From: Thermoplasmata archaeon
GTDB taxonomy: Archaea > Thermoplasmatota > Thermoplasmata > Thermoplasmatales > Thermoplasmataceae
NCBI GenBank assembly: GCA_021833045.1
Contig: JAKBGP010000043.1
Coordinates: forward strand, 1 to 12,206
Direction: 5' to 3'
Length of the DNA stretch: 12,206 nt
Shown piece after piece: positions 1 through 5,876 of the stretch. Numbering within the stretch: the first letter of the stretch is position 1; each line of letters opens with the position of its first letter. The notes under the pieces are model-generated. The model saw only the letters and a list, made by a program, of their open reading frames with translations, searched no databases and was not told where the DNA came from. The translations under genes and the position numbers were made by a program.

Positions 1-1
1 C

Positions 2-526
2 GGGAATGGTAATCAAATAAAGATTAACGGAAAGGTTTTCGGCAGTTATTATCTTGCTCAGGCTTTTAACAGATCATACTTTTTCCAGCCCAGGCCTTCT
101 GCCATAGACTTTAACCAATCATCCTCCGGAGCGCTCTGCTGCTCACCAAACACAAATGCATCCCTACTGCAGTTGGAGAAAAATTTACAGGAATTTGAGC
201 AGATGAACAAGAACGTTTCAGTTTCTAAAATCCCAGGAGAAGTAATAATGGATTCTGATTCTGGGTTAGATCCTAATATCCCACTATCAGCTGCATTACT
301 GGAAGAGCCGAGGGTTGCAAATTCAATTGTATCGTTTGCAAGTTCAGTAAATGTAACCCTGAAATTAAAACCTGTGAGCAGTTTCTTAAACAACACAATC
401 AATTCAACTGAAAGGCAGAATTTCCCAATATTTGGTTCATATTATGTTAACATAATGTACATTGATGTACAGATCATAATATTCCTTATGAATAATAATG
501 TCTTACAAAGCTCATCTCTTAATTAA
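2..526 (+). CDS. kdpC: KdpC, K+-transporting ATPase subunit C (partial, 5' end outside window)
   Basis: The frame is open from the first complete codon to the TAA at 524-526, giving 174 residues with no start in the window. KdpC is the small single-span subunit of the high-affinity KdpFABC potassium pump and helps ATP binding by KdpB at the membrane. Family signatures are visible in order: NGKVFGS (residues 9-15 of the fragment), a YF..RPSA..FN stretch (26-38), the SGLDPNI...AA block with PRVA (roughly bases 250-320), and a final VNI segment near bases 445-470 matching the usual VNVL-type end. KdpC is normally about 190-200 residues, so roughly the N-terminal 20-30, including the membrane helix, are missing only because the window starts here. 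The SGSGLDP consensus reads SDSGLDP. kdpA and kdpB are expected upstream, outside the window. The 3' end overlaps the convergent USP gene by 15 bases. Confidence 0.9.
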   Translation, partial: GNGNQIKINGKVFGSYYLAQAFNRSYFFQPRPSAIDFNQSSSGALCCSPNTNASLLQLEKNLQEFEQMNKNVSVSKIPGEVIMDSDSGLDPNIPLSAALLEEPRVANSIVSFASSVNVTLKLKPVSSFLNNTINSTERQNFPIFGSYYVNIMYIDVQIIIFLMNNNVLQSSSLN

Positions 527-1321
527 AACTGAATCTATTGGTGCATCCTTTATTATTTTTTTAATATCTGAATTTATTCTTACATTTGAATAACTATCAG
601 GTCTTACGCCAAGTACCACAAAATCTGAAGATGTGGAGTAAATCCTTTGAAGAACTGAATCTCTCAGATCGCTTCCGTATATGTCAGAAATTTCGTAATC
701 AAGTTTAAGCTCCTTCCATACCTCCGCGTTCATCAGCGTTTTAAAACCATGAATTTTCTTTTTATCGAACGATCTCATATCACAGAGGTAAAATTTAGCG
801 TTTAGAACCTTTGCCATGATAGCAGCAAGGTATACTGATTTACGTGTATTGAGTCTCTCGCTCATTGGTACCAGAATTTTCCTGTATGGATATGTACTCC
901 TTTTAATAGAAAGAGATGCTGTTGTGTTCTTTGAATGCTTGATTAGATAATCTCCTATACCTCCAAATAGAGAAGTTGAGACCCCCGATCTTGATCTGGA
1001 ACTGAACAGAACAAGATCATAATTCTTCGAATTTGCTTCTCTAATTATACCTTCCCTAACATTTCTTGCGCTCTGGATCTTTGGAATAACCTTTAGTCCT
1101 TTTTGACTTGATTCCTTGTATGCCTGCATAACTACAGCAACCTTGTCACTCCATGTAACTTCCTTGGATTCGTCCTTTATTGTAAGTGCTGTTATTTCTG
1201 AACCAAAGACCTTTGCAAAGTCGCTGGCAAACTCAAAAGCTCTTCTAGAACTTTCCCCTTTTGCCATTGGCACAAGAATTCTATCAGCCTTTGCATAATA
1301 GGAGGAAACTAAATCCATCAT
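512..1321 (-). CDS. Tandem universal stress protein (two UspA-like domains)
   Basis: The protein has 269 residues and two alpha/beta USP domains: residues about 13-140, starting RILVPM, and about 146-269, starting KILVPM. Each domain opens with the typical beta-strand and has a late hydrophobic strand (DLVLFSSRSR; DFVVLGVR). Domain 1 keeps a loosely recognisable nucleotide-binding loop (SRSG...LFGGIGDYLIKHS, about 109-130). Domain 2 has no glycine-rich loop and probably does not bind ATP. No membrane segment is seen. The gene converges on kdpC. In bacteria the sensor KdpD carries a USP domain, and free USP proteins are known to modulate K+ transporters, so a role linked to Kdp is an inference from position. 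The start is the ATGATG at 1321/1318, about 26 bases from a TATA-like box, which suggests leaderless mRNA. USP identity is well supported; the function is not. Confidence 0.82.
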   Translation of the reverse strand: MMDLVSSYYAKADRILVPMAKGESSRRAFEFASDFAKVFGSEITALTIKDESKEVTWSDKVAVVMQAYKESSQKGLKVIPKIQSARNVREGIIREANSKNYDLVLFSSRSRSGVSTSLFGGIGDYLIKHSKNTTASLSIKRSTYPYRKILVPMSERLNTRKSVYLAAIMAKVLNAKFYLCDMRSFDKKKIHGFKTLMNAEVWKELKLDYEISDIYGSDLRDSVLQRIYSTSSDFVVLGVRPDSYSNVRINSDIKKIIKDAPIDSVLIKR

Positions 1322-1340
1322 TGATAATGTATTACATTAG

Positions 1341-1353
1341 CATAATAAATAGT
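1341..1353 (-). promoter_or_regulatory. TATA-like box of the USP gene
   Basis: On the minus strand this reads ACTATTTATTATG, centred about 26 bases upstream of the ATG at 1321. That is the archaeal TATA-to-start distance and would put transcription initiation at or next to the start codon. It is called by pattern only. Confidence 0.4.
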
Positions 1354-1362
1354 TTTGTTTTG

Positions 1363-1388
1363 TATTTAAATAGGAAATATTTATAATA
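1363..1388 (+). promoter_or_regulatory. Candidate rightward promoter, with palindromic TATTTAAATA
   Basis: TATTTAAATA at 1363-1372 is a perfect 10-base palindrome and could bind TBP in either orientation. ATATTTATAATAT follows at about 1377-1388. From the second element initiation would fall near 1403-1410, close to the ATG of the 21-codon frame at 1403 and just before the 33-codon frame at 1416, which has AAAGG before it. No known gene begins there, so this promoter has no obvious client. Confidence 0.3.
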
Positions 1389-1573
1389 TCTGAATTAAAA
1401 CGATGAATAAAGGATATGGCAGAAAAAATTTTAGATTTATTACTGTTAAACAGTATCATGATAAGTGATAACAGTACTACTATTTTTACAATTGTTTTGG
1501 AAAAAATAAAAATGTGAAGCATTATTGTTAGAAAAGATTATGCATATTATTTTAACTTTCAGCCATCTTTACT

Positions 1574-1646
1574 GACAGGAGTATGAGTAAAGTAAGGGTT
1601 GAGAGATCATCTCCTTTGACAGGAATATCTCCACACTTTAAAAGTG
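1574..1646. repeat. Cluster of short direct and inverted repeats upstream of the HisA-like gene
   Basis: GACAGGAGTAT (1574-1584) and GACAGGAATAT (1618-1628) are an 11-base direct repeat with one mismatch, 44 bases apart. Between them lies the palindrome GAGAT-C-ATCTC (1603-1613). CACTTT-A-AAAGTG follows at 1634-1646 and overlaps the TATA-like ACTTTAAAAG that sits about 26 bases before the ATG at 1666. The arrangement would suit operators flanking a promoter. It also covers the 28-codon frame, so part of it could instead be coding. All of this is pattern only. Confidence 0.35.
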
Positions 1647-1669
1647 AATACAACTGTTTCCTGAGATGA
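1583..1669 (+). CDS. Possible 28-residue small protein upstream of the HisA-like gene
   Basis: An ATG at 1583 opens a 28-codon frame (begins MSKVRVERSSPLTG, ends NCFLR) closed by TGA at 1667-1669. The stop lies inside the ATGATG that starts the next gene, the same overlap seen at pyrD/pyrK and queE/pyrC. GGAG lies 1 base before the ATG, which is closer than usual for a ribosome-binding site. A TATA-like stretch at 1541-1556 would start transcription near 1575. I do not recognise the protein. The competing reading is that this is regulatory DNA, because a TATA-like palindrome (1634-1646) falls inside it and two repeats overlap it. Short frames of this size arise by chance. Confidence 0.25.
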   Translation: MSKVRVERSSPLTGISPHFKSEYNCFLR

Positions 1670-2202
1670 TGGCATTCAGATTTTATAGAAAACATTTTCT
1701 TATGGAGAAACTTACACTTAACATGCATTGTTTGATCATAAACAGAGGTAAAATCGAAGGCATGGAAGACATGGAAGAACTGGCAAAGGTCCCTTACGAC
1801 GAAGCTTTTGTTGTTGATCTTGATGCAATAACACATTACCGTTTTAACTTCAAAATGTATAATGAACTTTCCAAATATATTGAATTTACTTTGATGGCAT
1901 ATCCGTATAAAGAAAATGATTTAATGGATATAATAGTGTCAGGCGCGTCGAGAGTGGTTATAAACGATACTCTGGAAATAGACACTATAAAAAAATTCCT
2001 TGATGTTACAGACGAACTTGTAATGCGATGTTCAGATAGTGAAAAGGCTCACATGTTTCATAGCCTGACTGGAAATATGTATCTATCATGTAAAATATTC
2101 AATGTTCCAGGAGTCTTTTTCTATTATGGCCCATTTCTCAATAGGGGACCAAATATTATTCCCCTTGAAAATTTTCCAGAAGAATTAAGAATAGACTGCT
2201 GA
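1666..2202 (+). CDS. HisA-like TIM-barrel protein, short and degenerate
   Basis: The 178-residue protein resembles the first two thirds of HisA-like (beta/alpha)8 proteins. NRGKIEG (about 26-32) sits where HisA has its DLK.GK strand. AFVVDLDAI (about 47-55) matches the well-conserved second strand. SGASRVVINDTLEIDTI (about 91-107) corresponds to the phosphate-binding region that reads G...VVIGTE in the family, and ELVMRCSD and GVFFYYGPF look like later strands. HisA and its relatives are usually 230-250 residues, so the last strands are missing. The Asp expected in the first strand is replaced by Ile or Asn, so isomerase activity is unlikely. Possible starts are ATGATG at 1666/1669 or ATG at 1702 (Met13), which better fits the family N-terminus. 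The gene points toward the pyr operon but is separated from it by 141 bases. Function is unknown. Confidence 0.5.
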   Translation: MMAFRFYRKHFLMEKLTLNMHCLIINRGKIEGMEDMEELAKVPYDEAFVVDLDAITHYRFNFKMYNELSKYIEFTLMAYPYKENDLMDIIVSGASRVVINDTLEIDTIKKFLDVTDELVMRCSDSEKAHMFHSLTGNMYLSCKIFNVPGVFFYYGPFLNRGPNIIPLENFPEELRIDC

Positions 2203-2242
2203 AAAATCGAGGGTAGATTACTCAATATTTATTCTTAGAAAA

Positions 2243-2254
2243 CGAGAGTTCTCG
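2243..2254. repeat. Short inverted repeat between the HisA-like gene and pyrD
   Basis: CGAGA-GT-TCTCG has 5-base arms. It lies 40 bases after the HisA-like stop and about 90 bases before pyrD. It could be a weak hairpin or a protein-binding site. No T-run follows, so it is not a typical terminator. Confidence 0.25.
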
Positions 2255-2307
2255 GTTAAGCGTTGAAATAAGGTGATGACACATATTTTCCGTAGAATTT
2301 ATGAAAC

Positions 2308-2319
2308 AATAAAATAATC
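2308..2319 (+). promoter_or_regulatory. pyrD: TATA-like box of the pyr operon
   Basis: AATAAAATAATC is centred about 30 bases before the pyrD ATG at 2344, with a purine-rich GAAAC just upstream that could act as a BRE. This gives a leaderless or very short leader transcript. An alternative element, GAATTTATGAAAC (2295-2307), would give a leader of about 15 bases. Called by eye. Confidence 0.35.
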
Positions 2320-2343
2320 TAATATGATGAAGTCCTGAGATAG

Positions 2344-3246
2344 ATGGTTTCCTTAGCCGTTAAAACAGGAGGAGTTAGTTTTGAATCACCTGCCATACTT
2401 GCATCTGGAATTCTTGATGAGAATGGATATACAATGAAAAGAGTTCTGGAGGATGGAGCCGGGGCAGTAGTTACCAAATCCATAGGTACTGAAGAAAGAA
2501 ACGGCTATTTTTCACCAGTAGTGGTTCCTGAAGATACCTATCTGATTAATGCAATGGGTCTCCCTAACCCAGGAATTGATTCGTTTGAGGAGGAGATTAA
2601 GATTGCCCTTACGGCAAAAAAACCTGTGATCGGTAGTATTTTTGCTTCAAATACAGATGATTTCCTTAAATTGGCCCTAAAAATGCAGGACTTTGGAGTT
2701 AGTGCTGTAGAACTTAATCTTTCCTGCCCGCACGTTCAGGGCTTCGGATCTGAAGTTGGAAGTGATCCGGTTCTGGTCAAGGAAATTGTAAAAACCCTGA
2801 AGGGTACCATTAAAATACCGGTCTGGAGCAAACTCAGTCCAAATGTTACCTCCATATCAGAGATTTCAAGAGCCGCTTCTGACTCGGATGCCCTTGTCTT
2901 GATTAATACAGTCAGGGCTATGGCCATTGATATTGAAGCAAGAAGACCTGTTCTCACAAACAGTTATGGGGGAATGTCCGGCACAGCAATTAAACCTGTA
3001 GGACTAAGATGTGTTTACGAAGTAAGGAAAGAAACAGAGATTGACATAATAGGCGTTGGTGGGATATCCAGTTACATTGATGCACTTGAATACATAATGG
3101 CCGGGGCATCTGTGTTCCAGATAGGAACTGCTCTTATGAAGTACGGTAGAAGTATATTCATGAGAATTACGGGGGATCTGGAGAAATATATGATATCCAA
3201 TGGAATTAATAACCTGGAGGAGCTTGTTGGGGTGGCTGTGAGATGA
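2344..3246 (+). CDS. pyrD: Dihydroorotate dehydrogenase, class 1B catalytic subunit
   Basis: PyrD oxidises dihydroorotate to orotate, the fourth step of UMP synthesis, in the cytosol using FMN. The 300-residue protein matches the usual length of about 300. Seen in order: PAILASGIL near the N-terminus, TKSIGTEER (44-52), NAMGLPNPG (69-77) of the substrate/FMN pocket, ELNLSCPH (123-130) with the class 1 catalytic base Cys128 (class 2 enzymes have Ser), WSKLSPN (161-167) with the FMN/orotate lysine, INTVRAM (188-194), GGMSGTAIKP (209-218), and the phosphate-binding IIGVGGI (235-241) and FQIGTALM (258-265). Class 1B is indicated because the electron-transfer subunit PyrK follows directly: the TGA stop lies inside the ATGATG that begins pyrK, which implies translational coupling. 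ATG 2344 is the only sensible start. Confidence 0.95.
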   Translation: MVSLAVKTGGVSFESPAILASGILDENGYTMKRVLEDGAGAVVTKSIGTEERNGYFSPVVVPEDTYLINAMGLPNPGIDSFEEEIKIALTAKKPVIGSIFASNTDDFLKLALKMQDFGVSAVELNLSCPHVQGFGSEVGSDPVLVKEIVKTLKGTIKIPVWSKLSPNVTSISEISRAASDSDALVLINTVRAMAIDIEARRPVLTNSYGGMSGTAIKPVGLRCVYEVRKETEIDIIGVGGISSYIDALEYIMAGASVFQIGTALMKYGRSIFMRITGDLEKYMISNGINNLEELVGVAVR

Positions 3247-3989
3247 TGGAACATATTCGTATAACAAAAAGGGTGAAAAATACACCAACAGTCGTTTCAC
3301 TTTACTTTAAGTGGAATGTCAAGGTTCTTCCCGGTCAGTTTGTTATGGTCTGGGTTCCAGGTTATGGAGAAGTGCCTATGTCCTTGTCCCAAACTGAAGA
3401 TGAGAAATGTATAACGGTAAAAGCATATGGGGATAGCACCAAGAAATTGATAGAAACTGAAGCAGGAGAGTGGATATTTCTCCGTGGACCCTATGGAAAA
3501 CCATTCTCCAGTACATCTGGAAACAAGTTGCTGATCGGAGGAGGTTCAGGTATGGCCTCGCTAAAACCACTTATCGATAGAAATGCAACTGGAATCATTG
3601 CCTCTAGAACATTCGATGAACTTCTGTTTTCTGATGAATTTGATGAGGATCACAGGATTGAAGTAACAGAGGATGGAAAAAAGGGAATAAAAGGAATAGT
3701 CACTGATGGAATTGAAGCCGTGAACCCAGAAGATTTTTCCATGATCTATGTTTGCGGACCTGAAAAAATGCTGAAGGCAGTATATGATAAAATTAAAAAA
3801 TTGAATGTCAACGCAGAATTCTCAATGGAAAGAAGTATGAAATGTGGAATTGGGTTGTGTGACTCCTGCTCAGTAGATGGTTTTCAGGTTTGTGTGGATG
3901 GTCCTGTTTTTAATATGAAGCAACTGAATGGTATGACTGAGTTTGGGACAACCAGATTGCTTTCATCTGGAAAGAGAGTAAAAATTTGA
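3243..3989 (+). CDS. pyrK: Dihydroorotate dehydrogenase electron-transfer subunit
   Basis: PyrK carries FAD and a [2Fe-2S] cluster and passes electrons from PyrD's FMN to NAD+. The 248-residue protein shows the ferredoxin-reductase fold: GQFVMVWVPG (31-40) and VPMSLS (44-49) of the FAD domain, GPYGKPF (82-88), the nucleotide loop LLIGGGSGMA (96-105), and YVCGPEKML (169-177). The cluster cysteines are C201, C206, C209 and C217. The C-x4-C-x2-C-x7-C spacing is shorter at the last gap than in classical bacterial PyrK, a form I associate with archaeal members. The FAD motif lacks the Arg of the usual RP.S, reading VPMS. Two Met codons occur at 3243 and 3246; GGGGTGG (3229-3235) is a suitable ribosome-binding site inside the end of pyrD. 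Related reductase subunits exist in hydrogenases, but PyrD adjacency decides the call. Confidence 0.93.
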   Translation: MMEHIRITKRVKNTPTVVSLYFKWNVKVLPGQFVMVWVPGYGEVPMSLSQTEDEKCITVKAYGDSTKKLIETEAGEWIFLRGPYGKPFSSTSGNKLLIGGGSGMASLKPLIDRNATGIIASRTFDELLFSDEFDEDHRIEVTEDGKKGIKGIVTDGIEAVNPEDFSMIYVCGPEKMLKAVYDKIKKLNVNAEFSMERSMKCGIGLCDSCSVDGFQVCVDGPVFNMKQLNGMTEFGTTRLLSSGKRVKI

Positions 3990-3996
3990 GGAAAAA

Positions 3997-4626
3997 ATGT
4001 TAATCACAGAGAAATTTCACAGTATTCAGGGAGAAGGGACCCTAACGGGAGTGCCAATGTATTTCGTAAGAACAAATCTTTGTAATCTAAGGTGTAAATG
4101 GTGTGACACAACTTATTCTTTTACTGGTGGGACTGAAGAACCAGTTAAATCACTTATTGAGGAATGTTCCAAAGTATGGGAAGACTGGATATGCCTTACT
4201 GGCGGAGAACCACTGCTTCAAAGAGATGCGAAAGAATTTGTTTCTTCTCTTACAGGAATGGGAAAGAAGATACTCATTGAAACTGGTGGATCGCTAGATA
4301 TTGAGCCTTTCACTAAGTATGATGGCACTGTAATTGATATGGATGTGAAGACACCTTCATCTGGTGAGGAAAGGAGCCTTAAAAAGGAAAACCTTGAAAA
4401 GCTGAGGGAATTAGATTATATAAAAATGGTAATACAGAATGAAATTGATTTTTCATTTGCTCTGGAATTTCTAAAAAACAACCTTGTGAAATGTGAAGTT
4501 ATTCTTCAACCTGCATGGGGAACTCCACCAGACTGGCTTGTTAACAGAGTCATAGAGAATAGGTTAAACGTGAGAGTTATGCTTCAGATGCATAAAATAA
4601 TATATGGTGAAAAAAGAGGTGTATGA
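3997..4626 (+). CDS. queE: 7-carboxy-7-deazaguanine synthase (radical SAM)
   Basis: QueE converts 6-carboxytetrahydropterin to 7-carboxy-7-deazaguanine, a step toward preQ0. In archaea preQ0 is the precursor of archaeosine at tRNA position 15. The 209 residues fit the compact QueE family. Seen: FHSIQGEGTLTG (7-18), the radical-SAM cluster motif C29-x3-C33-x2-C36 followed by DTTYSF, LTGGEPLLQ (67-75) for SAM binding, ETGGS (95-99), the DMDVKTPSSGE substrate loop (114-124), LQPAWG and the C-terminal LQMHKIIYG. The gene sits inside a pyrimidine operon: 7 bases after the pyrK stop, and its own TGA lies within the ATGATG of pyrC. GAGG at 3988-3991 overlaps the pyrK stop and is 5 bases from the ATG, which sets the start. 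The operon partners are not in its pathway. Confidence 0.92.
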   Translation: MLITEKFHSIQGEGTLTGVPMYFVRTNLCNLRCKWCDTTYSFTGGTEEPVKSLIEECSKVWEDWICLTGGEPLLQRDAKEFVSSLTGMGKKILIETGGSLDIEPFTKYDGTVIDMDVKTPSSGEERSLKKENLEKLRELDYIKMVIQNEIDFSFALEFLKNNLVKCEVILQPAWGTPPDWLVNRVIENRLNVRVMLQMHKIIYGEKRGV

Positions 4627-5876
4627 TGGAGGATAAGATTTTTAGTGGAAAATTTTATTATTTCGGAACTTTCCAGGACCTTTTTGTATATGTTAAGAAC
4701 GGAGTAATTACAGATGTGAGGAAATTTGAGAAATCTGTAAAAACGGAAAGAATTGAAGGAGCAATTCTTCCAGGTTTCTTTGATGCCCACGTACACTTCA
4801 GGGATCCAGGGGAAACTGATAAAGAGGACTTTTATACCGGTAGTATGTCCTCCGTTTTTGGAGGTACAACGACCGTACTGGATATGCCAAATAACATAAT
4901 ACCCATAAGAGATTACAATCAATTCGACAGAAAGAAAGCTGTTGTGAAGGGCAGATCCTTCACCGACTATGGATTGTTTTCACTGTATGATGGAACCAAT
5001 GGAGACGTGATTTCAAAGGAGAGCATTGGTTTAAAAATTTTTATGGGTGAAAGCACAAACAGTACCGCATTCACTGGAGATTATGAACATGATCAATTTT
5101 TAGAAAAATATAGCAGACCAGTTGTTTTCCATGGAGAATCCGCTGAATGCCTGAGAAAGAATAGCGCAAGGGAGGTTAAAACTCTCATAGATCACGATTT
5201 ATCAAGGCCAAGTTCATGCGAAATGGAGGCACTTAGAACCATATCAAAACTAAAAACCAGTGTCAAAATTGCAGCCCATATAAGTGATTATGGGAATGCC
5301 CAAAGTTTTCCAGAAAAGTTTTTCATGGAGGTTACACCACACCATATTCTTCTTAATGAGGAAATGCAGCTTGGAGCCTACGGGAAGGTAAATCCACCTT
5401 TAAGAGAAAAGGCTGTAATGGAAAAAACTAGAGAGGCGTATCTTGATGGTAAATTTGATTTGCTATCATCTGATCATGCACCCCACCTTGAGAAGGATAA
5501 AGAAAGTATACAATTTGGAAAATCAGGGATCATAGGGGTTGAGACAAGGGTACCTCTCATGCTCGCCCTTGTTCATAAGAAAATTCTATCTTTAGATACT
5601 CTTTTAAAAACAGGTGCATCTAGGCCTGCAGAATTATTTGGTATAAAAAAAGGGAAAATAGAGAAAGGGTATTCAGCTGATTTTGTGTCCGTTAACTTTT
5701 CAGATATGGAGAAATTGAATGAGAATAGGCTTCATTCTAAACTGACAATCTCACCGTTTAATGGGTTTGATGTTGTATTTCCAAGAAATGTTTTCGTTAG
5801 AGGAGAAAAAGTCATATCAAACAGGGAAATAATTGAGGATTGTCTTGGCAATATGATCACTCCTCAAGTAGCCTGA
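4623..5876 (+). CDS. pyrC: Dihydroorotase, class I
   Basis: Dihydroorotase closes N-carbamoyl-aspartate to dihydroorotate, the substrate of the PyrD/PyrK complex encoded upstream. The 417-residue amidohydrolase shows GFFDAHVHFRDPG (51-63) with metal ligands H56 and H58 and substrate Arg60, TTVLDMPN (83-90), LKIFMG (137-142) with the expected carboxylated metal-bridging Lys138, VVFHGES (167-173) with H170, AAHISD (217-222) with H219, and SSDHAPH (282-288) with catalytic Asp284. RPAEL.G (334-340) and GYSADFV (349-355) are typical of the C-terminal part. All key residues are present, so it should be active. AGAGGTG at 4615-4621 is better spaced for the second Met (4626) than the first (4623). 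The 3' end overlaps the convergent phosphatase gene by 20 bases. Confidence 0.95.
   Translation: MMEDKIFSGKFYYFGTFQDLFVYVKNGVITDVRKFEKSVKTERIEGAILPGFFDAHVHFRDPGETDKEDFYTGSMSSVFGGTTTVLDMPNNIIPIRDYNQFDRKKAVVKGRSFTDYGLFSLYDGTNGDVISKESIGLKIFMGESTNSTAFTGDYEHDQFLEKYSRPVVFHGESAECLRKNSAREVKTLIDHDLSRPSSCEMEALRTISKLKTSVKIAAHISDYGNAQSFPEKFFMEVTPHHILLNEEMQLGAYGKVNPPLREKAVMEKTREAYLDGKFDLLSSDHAPHLEKDKESIQFGKSGIIGVETRVPLMLALVHKKILSLDTLLKTGASRPAELFGIKKGKIEKGYSADFVSVNFSDMEKLNENRLHSKLTISPFNGFDVVFPRNVFVRGEKVISNREIIEDCLGNMITPQVA

Larger units (their letters stand above)
1322..1665. other. 344-base region without a confident gene
   Basis: This stretch separates the divergent USP gene and the HisA-like gene. It holds the minus-strand USP promoter, two plus-strand TATA-like elements (1363-1388, 1541-1556), a short direct repeat and two palindromes (1574-1646), and only very short reading frames. 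Two overlap each other on the plus strand: 1403-1468 (21 codons, basic) and 1416-1517 (33 codons, begins MAEKILDLLLLNS). A third lies at 1583-1669 (28 codons). A 61-codon minus-strand frame (1337-1522) is A+T-rich and hydrophobic by composition and looks spurious. I see no tRNA-like fold and no terminator. A small RNA or small protein transcribed rightward from the 1363-1388 element is possible but unproven. Confidence 0.5.

Noticed and set aside
58..402. A 114-codon open frame on the minus strand
   Set aside because: It lies antisense to kdpC, whose conserved motifs on the plus strand are clear; the minus-strand product has no recognisable features.
1552..1836. A 94-codon minus-strand frame overlapping the start of the HisA-like gene
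   Set aside because: More than half is antisense to the HisA-like gene, which has a recognisable VVDLDAI strand; the minus product is Cys/His/Phe-rich in the manner of antisense translation.
2276..2317. A 13-codon frame (MTHIFRRIYETIK) just upstream of pyrD, as a leader peptide
   Set aside because: It has an AGGTG next to the ATG, but it overlaps the probable TATA element of pyrD, has no attenuator-like structure after it, and its length is easily reached by chance.
2273..2338. A possible C/D box sRNA before pyrD (GTGATGA ... ATGATGA ... CTGA)
   Set aside because: The second C-like box is only 4 bases from the CTGA, leaving no guide, and there is no D' box at the right place or closing stem.
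3004..3300. Open frames on the minus strand inside pyrD and pyrK (also 2736-2957, 3072-3254, 3376-3570)
   Set aside because: All are antisense to confidently assigned genes and show no domain of their own.
4584..4922. A 112-codon minus-strand frame over the queE/pyrC junction
   Set aside because: Both plus-strand genes have intact catalytic motifs here; the antisense product looks random.
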